64,000 nucleotides of DNA from Kordia sp. SMS9 (GTDB taxonomy: Bacteria; Bacteroidota; Bacteroidia; Flavobacteriales; Flavobacteriaceae): contig NZ_CP031153.1 in assembly GCF_003352465.1 (NCBI RefSeq), forward strand, positions 1,354,465-1,418,464, written 5' to 3'. Positions 1 to 9,489 of this stretch are shown piece after piece. Each line of letters starts with the position of its first letter. The stretch's first letter is position 1. Made by a program: the position numbers and the translations under genes. The notes below the pieces were generated by a model that saw nothing but the letters and a program-made list of their open reading frames with translations, had not been told where the DNA came from and ran no database searches.

Positions 1-50
1 TTTTAACTGTTCTCATAAGCGACGTTCGGTAGCTACGATAATGCTTAAAC

Positions 51-88
51 AAGAAAGCCCTGAGATTAAATATCACAGAGCTTTCAAG
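51..88 (-). terminator. Probable rho-independent terminator of the T9SS cargo gene
   Basis: A hairpin with the outer stem GAAAGC/GCTTTC (53-58 and 80-85) has inner paired blocks separated by single mismatches. Read on the minus strand it is followed by TTCTTGTTT. It lies just past the stop codon of the 1609-residue gene. Nothing recognisable lies in 1-50. Confidence 0.55.
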
Positions 89-108
89 AGAATTATAACT
101 ACTTTAAA

Positions 109-3100
109 TTACTTTTTTATCAATTTTTTAGTCGTAGTACCTTCATCGGCAGTTAGTTTTATAAAATAAGTGCCAGCATTTAAGTAAGATACATCAACAC
201 TTATGGTATTCGTTGTATTTTTAAGATGTACCGTATTGACCAATCGCCCTGTAATATCATAAACTTCAAGCTTTTGTAAAGCAAGATTATTGTCGTTTAC
301 TACTGTAATTTGACGCGTTGCAGGGTTAGGATAAAGGGTTAAGTTACTTATGTCTACGTCAAAATCTGTAACATCTAATGTTGATGCATCTGTTTCATAA
401 GCACCAACATCAATAGCACTATCTTGTATTCTTATTTGCCCAGTAATATCTGTAGCTTCTGTGTTTAAACTACTATTACCCGCATCAATAAGTACACTAT
501 TTGCTGCTGGCACTAAACCATCGTCTTCGGTTCCTAACAGGTTATCGACACCATCTATGTCTGCACTGTTGGTAAATGGGTCTGTTGTTAAAAGGGTAAA
601 GCCAGCATCTGTAAAATCTTCAGAAAAATTATTAGTTCCTGTGATGGTACCACCAGAAACATTTTCTATGTCTGTGCTATTATTATATAATACACTATTA
701 TTCAATGTTGCAGAAGCACTAAGAGCATTACGTATACCACCACCAGCAGATGTTGCTCTATTTCCATAAAAAGTACTGTTAGTTATACTTGGCGAAGCAC
801 CTCCATTATATAACGCGCCACCAGTTGGGCATAAATTAAAAGCAAAAACAGCATTAATTAATTGAGGAGAAGCACTCTCATTATACATTCCACCGCCTCT
901 AAAACTAGCTCTATTACCAACAAATACAGTATTCGTTACAGTTACAGAAGAAGCAACATTGCTCATTCCACCGCCACTATTGCCTGAAAAATTTTGGCCG
1001 CTGTAAGTGATGGACCCACCATTAGCAAAACCTCTTTGAAATATAAACCCATCTATTAGTGCAGCGTTACTTAAACCTGTAGTTATCATTACGTGGTAGG
1101 CATTTTCGGTATTGTTAGTAATACTTAAGTTAGAACCAGCTCCTGCTATGACATCATCTCCATTAAAATCTCCACTTAAAATACTAGGATTGTTATACTC
1201 TTGAGTATCTGTAGTTGGGTTATAACTTCCTTTGATAATTACATCACTATCTAAGTGAAAAGCATTGTTTCTGTCGGTGGCAGTAGTTGCACTACCATCT
1301 GGTTTTTCTGTAGGTAAGTAGATGCCAGACGCTACACGTATTTCGGTAATAGTAGCACAAATAATCGCTTGGTCTATAGCTTGTTGTAAATCTGTAAAGG
1401 CATTTGCCCACGAAGAACCATCTTGTGTCCCACTCGTAACCGAGGCATCTACATACATAACATTAGAACTCGGACAAGGCTTTGTTTCATAAGCTCCGAC
1501 ATCTATAGTATTATTTTTTATACGTAGATTCCCTGTAATATCTAAAACTTCTGTATTTAAGCTACTATTACCAGCATCTACAAGTACACTATTTGCTGCT
1601 GGCACTAAACCATCGTCTTCGGTTCCTAACAGGTTATCGACACCATCTATGTCTGCACTGTTGGTAAATGGGTCTGCTGTTAAAAGGGTAAAGCCAGCAC
1701 CTGTAAAATCTTCAGAAAAATTATTAGCGCCTAAAATAGAACCAGAAGAGGTGTTATCTATATCCGTAGTATTACCATAGAAAACAGTATTGTTTAAATT
1801 AGCTGATGAAGGGTTAGAGCCATTACCGATACCTCCTCCAGATGAGGTTGCTCTATTTCCATAAAATGTGGCGTTAGTAATGTTTAAGGAAGCACTATTG
1901 GAAATTCCACCACCAAAAGAAGCAGTGTTAAAAGCGAACACAGTATTGGTTAATGATAGGGAGGCATTGTTACCATTTAGAATGCCACCACCACCAAGAG
2001 CCGAATTGCTGGTAAACACCATATTTGTGAGTGAAGGAGAAGATTGCCTATTTTGCAATCCACCTCCGTTATTACGGAAAAAAAGCACACTATTATATGT
2101 ATATCCTTGCACTAGATTGGCGTTTCCTCCTTTAATAGTAAATCCATCTATTATAGTAGCGTTGCTTAGATTTACGCTAATAAATACACTATACACATTC
2201 TCGTCATTGCCTGTAATAGTTAATGTGTTTCCACTACCAGTTATCACATCATTTCCACTGTAATCACCACTTAAAATACTTGGATTGTTATACTCTTGAG
2301 TATCTGTAATTGGGTTATAACTTCCTTTTAGGATGATATTTGTATCTAAATGAAACGCGTTGTCTCTATTCGTTGCTGTGGTTGAACCACCAACAGGTTT
2401 TTCTGTAGGGAAATAGATGCCAGACGCTACACGAATTTCGGTTACATTAGCACAAATGGCTAAGTCTAAAGCTGGTTGTAAGTCTGTTAAGGCATTTGCC
2501 CACGAAGAACCATCTGCCATTCCACCAGTCACAGCAGCGTCTACATAGATAATACTGTTAAAAACTGCGCATGGAGTTCTCTCGTAAGCACCAACATCAA
2601 TGGCGCTTTCGTTGATTCTAGCTTGCCCAGTAATATCTATTGTTTGTGTATTTACACTACTATTGCCAGCGTCTATAAGTGGACTGCCAGCTGCAGGTAC
2701 CAAACCATCATCTACAGTACCTAGCAGGTTATCTACTCCATCTGGATCTGCACTATTGGTAAATGGATCTGTCGTCAAGGTTGTAAAACCTGTTTGTGCA
2801 AAGTTTTCAGAAAAGTTGTTAGCTCCTGATACAGAACCCGAAGCTGAGTTTTCGATATCGGTGCTGTTTCCATATAATACAGTATTCTCAATAATCGTAG
2901 GGGAAGTATTCACAATATTACGCATTCCACCACCATTTGCAGAAGCAAAATTACCATAGAAAGTGCCATTAATGATGCTAGGTGAAGATGAATCATTATA
3001 CATTCCACCTCCTAATTGTGCTGAATTAAAAGTAAACACAGTATTTGTAAGCAAGGAAGAATTTAATAAATTGTACATACCACCACCTGAAAAAACGGCT

Positions 3101-4938
3101 GAATTACCAGAAAAGGTTATGTTGCTTAAGCTTGGGGAAGAGGTATCATTATACATTCCACCACCATACCCAGCAAAAAAACTTTTACCACTATAGTTAA
3201 TAGAAACGGACGAACTATTAGCATTTCCGCCTTCGATGTTAAGTCCATCTATGACTGTGGCATTGCTTAAGCCAGTAGTTATAAAAACGTGATAGGCATT
3301 TTCTGAATTGTTGGCAATAGTTAAGGAAGCACCAGCTCCTGTTACAATATCATTTCCATTAAAATCGCCACTTAAAATACTGGGATTGCTATACTCTTGA
3401 ATATTTGTACTTGGGTTGTAACTTCCTTTGATAATTACATCAGTATCTAAATGAAAGGCGTTGTTTCTGTCGGTTGCTGAAGTTGTTGTACCGTCTGGGT
3501 GCTCCGTAGGCAAGTAGGTACCAGAGGCTACACGTATTTCGGTTACATTGGCACAACTTGTGGCTAGGTCTATTGCTGGTTGTAAATCTGTAAAGGCATT
3601 TGTCCATGAAGCACCATCTCCTGTCCCTGTAGATGCGGCATCTACGTATACTGTGTCAAAATTATCTGCTACTACGGTAACAATAGAGGAACAGAATCTT
3701 TCTTCCCCTGAAGAACTCAATGCTCTATAACTAAACACAGTAGATCCTATTGGCAAGAAAGAGGTACCTACAGGACCACCAATTTGGGTAACAGTAACTG
3801 TTTCGCAAATTTGTGTAGCGGTTACTATTGGCGGTGTATATAGTATGCCAGCATCGCAATTAGCAATAAGTGTTAGAGGTAAACAACTGCCTGTATTAAA
3901 TTCTATGGGTGATATTTCAACAGTTATTGTCGCTGTACAGGTAGATTCGTTACCAGCCTCGTCTACAACTCTTAAAGTTACAGGGTTATCACCAATACTA
4001 CCACAGCCAAGAAGTATATCGGTCGTAAATCCAGATGCTCCAAAGAAAAGGGAAAGATCTCCACCTGCATTATCAAAACTACCATCGTTAATGGCACTAA
4101 CGGGAACCGATATTATCGGAGTTCCGGTATTTGGTAACGTTACTGTAATGTCTTTACATATTGCTGTAGGTGGAGTTGTGTCGCCTATTGCAGAAAGACT
4201 AAATGCCATATTGTTGAAGTTCCAATCTGGTACAGCGAGGTTACATCCTGAAGAAGTAATATTGGGACCACAAAGAGTTATTCCTCCATTTCCCAAAAAT
4301 GGATCTGCACCTACGGTTACAGGAACATTACCCAACACAAAAACATTTGCATTACTCACAGCTTGAAACATTACGGTGATTTCATCATCTACAGGATATA
4401 AATTTGCTTGTGTTGGATCTATATTTAGATCAACGGTATATGCTCCAGAAGCAGGAGGCGTATAAGAGATACTACCTTCAAGAAGAAGATTGTTTCCTTC
4501 AGTACAAGGAGAACCTGATACACCGGTAGCTGCACATTGATCAAATATAGATACATAAAGCGTTACAGGTTGCAAAGCATCACCAGGGTTGTGGAATAAG
4601 TTAACCGTAATATTTGTAAGCAATCTATTTGTACCATCAAGAGTTACAACATCTCCAATCCTAGTAGCGTCGTTTTTATTAGGAGCGCTTATAGGAATCG
4701 CTAAAACAGATCCAGAAGCAGCAGTTGCTTGGTATATTACTGCTTCAGTCATTTCTGTTTGGTAAGCACTAGTAGCTCCATTAGATATGGTTGTTGCATT
4801 TTCAATAGTTACGTGTTCATTTTGTTGCATTCCATTAGTTATTGGAACAATATTTTGACTTTGTACAAGAGGACCTACAAGTACTAACAGCAATAGGATT
4901 TTAATTGAGATACTCTTTTTAGGGGTATTTGTTTTCAT
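109..4938 (-). CDS. T9SS-secreted multidomain surface protein with three beta-helix-like repeats
   Basis: The 1609-residue protein opens with a signal peptide (about residues 1-28, ending VQSQ). An HYR-like Ig module follows near residues 255-345, opening with TPPTAICKDITV and closing with DEAGNESTCTATI. Three long repeats begin near residues 429, 794 and 1159, each starting with (V/I/M)YVDA and a DGxSWxNA motif. Each repeat runs through many short Gly/Asn/Ser-rich turns such as GGGMYN, typical of right-handed parallel beta-helix proteins. The last 80 residues are a type A T9SS sorting domain (LYPNPATRQ, YDITGRLV, AGTYFIKL, ending KKLIKK). The protein should be exported by Sec, passed through the T9SS and left on the cell surface or released. 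The ligand or substrate is unknown. Parts of repeats 2 and 3 are nearly identical at the DNA level, which suggests recent duplication or conversion. Confidence 0.88.
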   Translation of the reverse strand: MKTNTPKKSISIKILLLLVLVGPLVQSQNIVPITNGMQQNEHVTIENATTISNGATSAYQTEMTEAVIYQATAASGSVLAIPISAPNKNDATRIGDVVTLDGTNRLLTNITVNLFHNPGDALQPVTLYVSIFDQCAATGVSGSPCTEGNNLLLEGSISYTPPASGAYTVDLNIDPTQANLYPVDDEITVMFQAVSNANVFVLGNVPVTVGADPFLGNGGITLCGPNITSSGCNLAVPDWNFNNMAFSLSAIGDTTPPTAICKDITVTLPNTGTPIISVPVSAINDGSFDNAGGDLSLFFGASGFTTDILLGCGSIGDNPVTLRVVDEAGNESTCTATITVEISPIEFNTGSCLPLTLIANCDAGILYTPPIVTATQICETVTVTQIGGPVGTSFLPIGSTVFSYRALSSSGEERFCSSIVTVVADNFDTVYVDAASTGTGDGASWTNAFTDLQPAIDLATSCANVTEIRVASGTYLPTEHPDGTTTSATDRNNAFHLDTDVIIKGSYNPSTNIQEYSNPSILSGDFNGNDIVTGAGASLTIANNSENAYHVFITTGLSNATVIDGLNIEGGNANSSSVSINYSGKSFFAGYGGGMYNDTSSPSLSNITFSGNSAVFSGGGMYNLLNSSLLTNTVFTFNSAQLGGGMYNDSSSPSIINGTFYGNFASANGGGMRNIVNTSPTIIENTVLYGNSTDIENSASGSVSGANNFSENFAQTGFTTLTTDPFTNSADPDGVDNLLGTVDDGLVPAAGSPLIDAGNSSVNTQTIDITGQARINESAIDVGAYERTPCAVFNSIIYVDAAVTGGMADGSSWANALTDLQPALDLAICANVTEIRVASGIYFPTEKPVGGSTTATNRDNAFHLDTNIILKGSYNPITDTQEYNNPSILSGDYSGNDVITGSGNTLTITGNDENVYSVFISVNLSNATIIDGFTIKGGNANLVQGYTYNSVLFFRNNGGGLQNRQSSPSLTNMVFTSNSALGGGGILNGNNASLSLTNTVFAFNTASFGGGISNSASLNITNATFYGNRATSSGGGIGNGSNPSSANLNNTVFYGNTTDIDNTSSGSILGANNFSEDFTGAGFTLLTADPFTNSADIDGVDNLLGTEDDGLVPAANSVLVDAGNSSLNTEVLDITGNLRIKNNTIDVGAYETKPCPSSNVMYVDASVTSGTQDGSSWANAFTDLQQAIDQAIICATITEIRVASGIYLPTEKPDGSATTATDRNNAFHLDSDVIIKGSYNPTTDTQEYNNPSILSGDFNGDDVIAGAGSNLSITNNTENAYHVMITTGLSNAALIDGFIFQRGFANGGSITYSGQNFSGNSGGGMSNVASSVTVTNTVFVGNRASFRGGGMYNESASPQLINAVFAFNLCPTGGALYNGGASPSITNSTFYGNRATSAGGGIRNALSASATLNNSVLYNNSTDIENVSGGTITGTNNFSEDFTDAGFTLLTTDPFTNSADIDGVDNLLGTEDDGLVPAANSVLIDAGNSSLNTEATDITGQIRIQDSAIDVGAYETDASTLDVTDFDVDISNLTLYPNPATRQITVVNDNNLALQKLEVYDITGRLVNTVHLKNTTNTISVDVSYLNAGTYFIKLTADEGTTTKKLIKK

Positions 4939-4963
4939 AATACAGGAGTTATAATTTCAACTG

Positions 4964-4971
4964 TAAAATTA
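4964..4971 (-). promoter_or_regulatory. Candidate -7 element of the T9SS cargo gene
   Basis: On the minus strand this reads TAATTTTA, close to the Bacteroidota -7 consensus TAnnTTTG, 25 bases upstream of the start codon. Three ACGTA-containing words lie just beyond it (about 4995-5030) and could be an operator. The -33 element is not clear. Confidence 0.3.
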
Positions 4972-5091
4972 GAGGTCTTAAAGAGTATTTAAAATACGTA
5001 ATCAGCGCAAATATTACGTAGGATACGTAGTTTACTGAATCGTTATTGCGTAGAAAAGAGCGTTAAAAGAATTTGAGATACTTGCTTTGCT

Positions 5092-5742
5092 TTACAGTGA
5101 TAAAAGAATCTCTTTATGTTCTTTTGCCCATTGAGATAAGGTATCAGCAGCAGGATCTAAGTCCAATTTGAGTATAATGTTAGTACGGTGTTTTTGTACA
5201 GTTCTTGGGGAGACTTTTAAAATTTCTCCCACTTCCGTAGAATTTTTACCTTGAGAGATCAATCTGATAATCGTGCGTTCCGAAGGTGTTAATTGTGCTA
5301 CTTTTTTAAGTTCATTATCCACTACTTTTTCAAAATTAGATTCAAAAGAGTTGCTAAAGTAGATATCTCCATTCATGACAGCATTGATACAGTTTTCAAT
5401 TTCCTCAATACTATCTTCTTTTAGCAAATAGCCATCAATACCTACTTTCTTTGCTTGTATCACAAAACTTTTTTGCTTGTGATAGGACATTATGATAAAC
5501 TTAGTTTTTAGTTTCTCTATTGTTTTGCAATGTTTAATAACCTCAAAACCATTCAGTAATGGCATTTCTATATCTAAAATAGCGATTTCGGGTTGTAGGT
5601 TGGCAATACTATCTACTGCGGCAGCACCATTTTCTAGCGCAGCTTCAACGGTGTATCCTGCATGCTGTAACTCTTGTAATAGACCATTGCGCATAATTGG
5701 ATGGTCTTCGGCAATTATAATAGTAATGTTTTTTTTCAGCAT
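5092..5742 (-). CDS. NarL/FixJ-type response regulator
   Basis: The protein has 216 residues. The N-terminal receiver domain (about 1-125) has an acidic pair at E12/D13, the phospho-acceptor D57 in ILDIEMPLLNG and a conserved Lys in YLLKED. A LuxR-type helix-turn-helix follows at about 150-210 (LTPSERTIIRLISQGKNS, then SPRTVQKHR). It should be phosphorylated by the sensor kinase encoded directly upstream, separated by 77 bases, and then bind DNA as a dimer. The targets are unknown. The adjacent T9SS cargo gene, transcribed in the same direction with repeated ACGTA words in its leader, is a candidate by position only. Confidence 0.93.
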   Translation of the reverse strand: MLKKNITIIIAEDHPIMRNGLLQELQHAGYTVEAALENGAAAVDSIANLQPEIAILDIEMPLLNGFEVIKHCKTIEKLKTKFIIMSYHKQKSFVIQAKKVGIDGYLLKEDSIEEIENCINAVMNGDIYFSNSFESNFEKVVDNELKKVAQLTPSERTIIRLISQGKNSTEVGEILKVSPRTVQKHRTNIILKLDLDPAADTLSQWAKEHKEILLSL

Positions 5743-5819
5743 AATTTTTCAGCTTTCTTCTATGCAAAATAGATTTTTATTTTAATAAATAATTAAGTTT
5801 TCTACGAAGTAAACATGAA

Positions 5820-7835
5820 CTAAAGCACAACTTTTATGCTTGTATTAGTCCCTCTGTTTAGTTGTGAATCTATATTTAATTTTGCATTGATGATTTTAGT
5901 GCGCTCCAATAAGGACTTCATTCCTAAACTCTTGGAGGATGCTATTTTTTTAGAATATTCAAACCCTTTGCCATCGTCTTTGATACGAATCAAAATAGTA
6001 TTCTTTTCTTTTGTAATGGTTAGGAAAACAGTATTAGCATTTGCATGTTTTAAGGTATTATGGAGTGTTTCTTGAATAATTCGATACAAATGTAACGCCT
6101 GATCTTTGGTGATGAACGTATCAATATTTTCAATGTCGCTCGTAAAAAATATATCTGAGTTTTCATCAATAGTGCTCACTAAATCTTCAACTGCTGCCGT
6201 AAAACCCAATCGCTCTAAAACAATAGGATGTAGCCCTTGTGATATCGTACGCACAGTATCTAGCGTATCCTTCGCAAGATTTTCTAACATAGGATCGTTG
6301 TAGTTTTTAGAGCGCCTTGTTAATAGCATCAATTGTTGTCCTACACCATCATGAAGTTCTTTTGCTACGCGACCTCGTTCTTCTTCTTGCGTGTTCAAAA
6401 TATCTTGCGTAAAATTTTCTTGTAATTTTTGTTTTTTACGAGCAAAATTTCGAGAGCGTATTACCCATACAAAAGCAAAAACAGCTAACAGTCCCAGTCC
6501 GCCAAAAAACAGCCATTGGTTTTTAACTTTGTTTTCAGCATCTAATAATGCAATATTTACTTGTTGATTTTTAATGGTTAAATCGCGCTTTTCAGTTTCA
6601 TAAATCGTTTGATAATAGACCAACTGATTTTTTAAAGAATTTTCTTTGGTATCATTCAAATATTTTAAAACAAAATAATCTTGTTCTTTAGCCTTGACAG
6701 TTTGTCCAGAAGCTGTGTAAATTAGTGCTAATAGTTCATGCGCTTCTTGCAAAATTTCTTTAGAATTAAAAGATTCTGAAAGTTTTAATTTTTCTAAAGC
6801 AAATTTTTCTGCGGCATCATAATTTTTTAAAGCATATTGATGATATGCTTGTACTTCTAAAAATAATATCTTGTGAAAAACACTATTTTTAAATTTTGGA
6901 AAAATCTCCTTTATCTTTTCAAAATAGGTGCTTGCAAGTGCTGCTTTATCTTGTTGGGAAGCAAAAACGACATAGCCGTGATAGCATAAAAATGTATAAT
7001 GGTCTATATTTAAAAGTGCTGCATTTGCCAAAGCTTTGTCTAAATATTCTTGTTGTGAGGTGTAATTTCCTTGTAATTTTTCATCTAACGCAGCATTCAA
7101 ATAATCTATAACTAAGGTTGGATAGTTTTTTATTTTCTTATTGTATAAGATAGATTCATCACGCAAAGTTTTAGCGGGTTTATAAAGACCGTTTAAGCTG
7201 TAAGATACTGATAATGAAGAGTGGAAGTCATTTAGTTTTTCATCGTTTTTTTGATATTTATATAGTTTCATAGCAGAAAACGCATGCGGAATAATGTTAG
7301 AGAAGTTATTAGATATAGTAGCATTATCTACTCTAAGCGCATGTGCATTGGCCCAGTCATAATATGATGAGTCGTTTGTCTTTTCAAAAAGTTGAATACT
7401 TTCATCACTATATGCTATTGCTTTCTTTGGGTTTGTATTTATATAAAACAAACAATGCGATAGTACAGATTTTGTAGTTGCTCTTAAAGCTATGGGAACA
7501 TTTGTTGTTAAAAGTGGTGCAATGGGTTTTACTTTTAAAATGGAATCAAATCTACCATTTCTTGCCCAGTCCAAACCTAGTGTTTTGAAGGTGTAAAGGG
7601 TATTAATGGTATCTCCTTTACTATAATATTCATTGAACTTTGTGGTAGCATACGCCTTATATTCTTTTCTATCTTTAAAGATGCCTTGACTCACAAAAGT
7701 ATTGAATAGCGTGTCAGCTACTACCAAGTTTTTTGTAGTAGCGATCGTTAGCAAAGCTTTTTCCTTATCTATTTTGTTTTGCGAATAGCAGAAGTTAGAT
7801 AGTAGAATAATAATGTATAGTAATTTTGTTCGCAT
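5820..7835 (-). CDS. TPR-containing sensor histidine kinase, NarX/DegS (HisKA_3) type
   Basis: I chose the ATG at 7835 because it opens directly on a signal peptide (MRTKLLYIIILLSNFCYSQ). An in-frame ATG 11 codons upstream (7868) is the alternative. The order of parts is an extracytoplasmic TPR-like helical sensor (to about residue 430), a membrane segment (WLFFGGLGLLAVFAFVWVI), a HisKA_3 dimerisation helix with the phospho-acceptor His in EERGRVAKELHDGVGQQL, and a HATPase_c domain with DDGKGF. The protein should sense an envelope or metabolic cue through the TPR region and phosphorylate the response regulator encoded 77 bases downstream. The ligand is unknown. TPR sensor kinases of this layout are common in Flavobacteriaceae. 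Confidence 0.9.
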   Translation of the reverse strand: MRTKLLYIIILLSNFCYSQNKIDKEKALLTIATTKNLVVADTLFNTFVSQGIFKDRKEYKAYATTKFNEYYSKGDTINTLYTFKTLGLDWARNGRFDSILKVKPIAPLLTTNVPIALRATTKSVLSHCLFYINTNPKKAIAYSDESIQLFEKTNDSSYYDWANAHALRVDNATISNNFSNIIPHAFSAMKLYKYQKNDEKLNDFHSSLSVSYSLNGLYKPAKTLRDESILYNKKIKNYPTLVIDYLNAALDEKLQGNYTSQQEYLDKALANAALLNIDHYTFLCYHGYVVFASQQDKAALASTYFEKIKEIFPKFKNSVFHKILFLEVQAYHQYALKNYDAAEKFALEKLKLSESFNSKEILQEAHELLALIYTASGQTVKAKEQDYFVLKYLNDTKENSLKNQLVYYQTIYETEKRDLTIKNQQVNIALLDAENKVKNQWLFFGGLGLLAVFAFVWVIRSRNFARKKQKLQENFTQDILNTQEEERGRVAKELHDGVGQQLMLLTRRSKNYNDPMLENLAKDTLDTVRTISQGLHPIVLERLGFTAAVEDLVSTIDENSDIFFTSDIENIDTFITKDQALHLYRIIQETLHNTLKHANANTVFLTITKEKNTILIRIKDDGKGFEYSKKIASSKSLGMKSLLERTKIINAKLNIDSQLNRGTNTSIKVVL

Positions 7836-7922
7836 TTGATAAGTGCTTTTTTTGTATGCTGACTGCATTCAATTATTGACTCCAAATGGTATTAAAATTA
7901 ACTAAAAATAGTATTCGAAATG

Positions 7923-8963
7923 CTAAATATCATCAAAATCCACCGCAATTGTTGCTGTTGTAGGGTGCGACTGACAAGCCAAGACCATGCCTTCTTCAAT
8001 TTCACTATCCGTTAAAATCTGATTCTTTTCCATCACCGCTTTTCCTTCGGTAATTCTACAAATACAACTGCTGCAAATTCCTCCTTGACAAGAGTATGGT
8101 GCGTCAATTTTTTGTTTCAATGCAGCATCTAAAATGGTTTCACTGGCGTCCATTTCAAAGGTAAATTCTTCATCATCAACCGTCACAGAAATCGTGGATG
8201 TTCCAGAAACATTTTCAGCGGCTTCATTGGTTTCTGAAGATGAGGTAAACAATTCAAAATAAATTGTATCTTTTGAAATACCGTTATTTTCTAAGGTTTC
8301 AGAAACGGTATGAATCATGGCTTCTGGTCCGCAAATATAATAATGTTTAAAATCAACAGCTTTCATTTGATTTTTGATCACATAATTTACCGCAGTACTA
8401 TCAATACGTCCAGGCAATGCATTTTCGGCGCGTGCCTGACTGTATACAAATTTTAAATAAAAATTAGGATACTTCTCCGCCAAAGCGATCAATTCGTCAT
8501 GAAAAATAGTTTCTTCCGTTGATTTATTTCCATACAACAATGCTACTGTATTTCCGTAGTCCAACGCTGTTTTTAAAATACTCATGATTGGCGTAATGCC
8601 ACTTCCGGCGGCAAAAAGCGCAATCGCACCTGGATGCGTAGAAGGCGTGTATACAAAATTTCCTTCTGGCGAATGTACGTCTAGCGTAGTTCCTTCGGTC
8701 AACGATCTATTAGCATAAGTAGAAAACACACCGTCTTCCACTTCTTTAATAGCAACGCGAAGCTTATTTTCTTTTGGCGCGGCACATAACGAGTACGCTC
8801 TGCGAACTTCTTCACCGTTTAACTGCGTTTTTAAGGTAATATATTGTCCAGCTTTAAACGAATACGAAGGTTGTAATGCTTCTGGAACATGAAATTCTAC
8901 GCTTACTGCGCTTGGGGTTTCTCTATGAATATGACGTACTTCTAGTGAACGAAAATCTGACAT
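7923..8963 (-). CDS. PaaE-like ferredoxin:NADP+ reductase with C-terminal 2Fe-2S domain
   Basis: The 346-residue protein has an FAD-binding beta-barrel (about 1-105) with the flavin motif RRAYSLC. A NAD(P)-binding domain follows (about 110-235; GSGITPIMSIL, then YYICGPEAM). The last part is a plant-type 2Fe-2S ferredoxin domain (about 255-346) with the Cys pattern CQGGICSSC and a final Cys in LACQSH. It should pass electrons from NAD(P)H through FAD to the iron-sulfur centre and on to an oxygenase. The architecture matches PaaE of the phenylacetyl-CoA epoxidase, but no paaABCD genes are in the window, so the partner is unknown and I give no symbol. It is transcribed divergently from padR. Confidence 0.85.
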   Translation of the reverse strand: MSDFRSLEVRHIHRETPSAVSVEFHVPEALQPSYSFKAGQYITLKTQLNGEEVRRAYSLCAAPKENKLRVAIKEVEDGVFSTYANRSLTEGTTLDVHSPEGNFVYTPSTHPGAIALFAAGSGITPIMSILKTALDYGNTVALLYGNKSTEETIFHDELIALAEKYPNFYLKFVYSQARAENALPGRIDSTAVNYVIKNQMKAVDFKHYYICGPEAMIHTVSETLENNGISKDTIYFELFTSSSETNEAAENVSGTSTISVTVDDEEFTFEMDASETILDAALKQKIDAPYSCQGGICSSCICRITEGKAVMEKNQILTDSEIEEGMVLACQSHPTTATIAVDFDDI

Positions 8964-9009
8964 TGTGCAATTTTTTTAAATAAGTCATCGCGTTTTGCGA
9001 ATTGTTCTG

Positions 9010-9017
9010 CAAAAATA
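9010..9017 (-). promoter_or_regulatory. Candidate -7 element of the ferredoxin reductase gene
   Basis: The minus strand reads TATTTTTG, an exact fit to TAnnTTTG, 47 bases upstream of the start codon. No convincing TTG sits at the expected -33 distance. Confidence 0.4.
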
Positions 9018-9070
9018 AACAATACCGAAAGGCTTTTAAAATGATTTTAATAGAAATTATACCTAAAAAA

Positions 9071-9121
9071 CTTATGCATAAGAAAATTATGTATTATATT
9101 TAGATCATAATTTTGATTATG
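9071..9121 (+). promoter_or_regulatory. Palindrome cluster overlapping the padR start, likely autoregulatory operator
   Basis: CTTATGCATAAG (9071-9082) is a perfect 12-base palindrome. ATTATG (9086-9091) and CATAAT (9106-9111) form an inverted pair with a 14-base spacer, and CATAATTTTGATTATG (9106-9121) is a further near-palindrome reaching into the start codon. PadR proteins bind ATGT/ACAT-type dyads and commonly repress their own promoter, so this is a natural operator candidate. Confidence 0.45.
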
Positions 9122-9457
9122 GGAAATTCAAAACTCTATAAAGGAAGTCTAACAACCATCATTTTAAAGCTCTTGGAGGAGCATGGAAAAATGTATGGAT
9201 ACGAAATCACACAGAAAGTAAAAGACATCACAAAAGGCGAATTAATGATTACAGAAGGTGCCTTATATCCTGCCTTACATAAACTTGAAGCAGAAGATTT
9301 ACTAGACGTAGAAGTGGTCAAAGTGGACAATCGCATGCGGAAATACTATAAACTTACTGAAAAAGGGAGTGAAGAAACAGTTAACAAGCTAAAAGAATTG
9401 GAACAATACATTCGAAATATGCACGTATTGGTAAATCCAAAATGGAGTATTGACTAA
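9119..9457 (+). CDS. PadR family transcriptional regulator
   Basis: I set the start at the ATG at 9119; a TTG two codons earlier (9113) is in frame but less likely. The protein of 112 residues is a typical short PadR-s2 regulator. It is a winged helix with the signature YGYEITQKVKD, then EGALYPALHKLEAEDLL and RKYYKLTEKG, and a short C-terminal dimerisation helix. It heads a four-gene unit with a membrane protein, a DUF5687-like permease and an ABC ATPase. PadR regulators often control the drug- or lipid-export pumps encoded beside them, which fits here. The inducer is unknown. Confidence 0.92.
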   Translation: MGNSKLYKGSLTTIILKLLEEHGKMYGYEITQKVKDITKGELMITEGALYPALHKLEAEDLLDVEVVKVDNRMRKYYKLTEKGSEETVNKLKELEQYIRNMHVLVNPKWSID

Positions 9458-9489
9458 CATTCATCAAATATATATTTAACACAAAAGTG

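Noticed and set aside
3845..4366. 173-codon plus-strand ORF inside the T9SS gene
   Set aside because: It is a shadow of a repetitive Thr/Ser/Asn-rich protein and has no recognisable domain.
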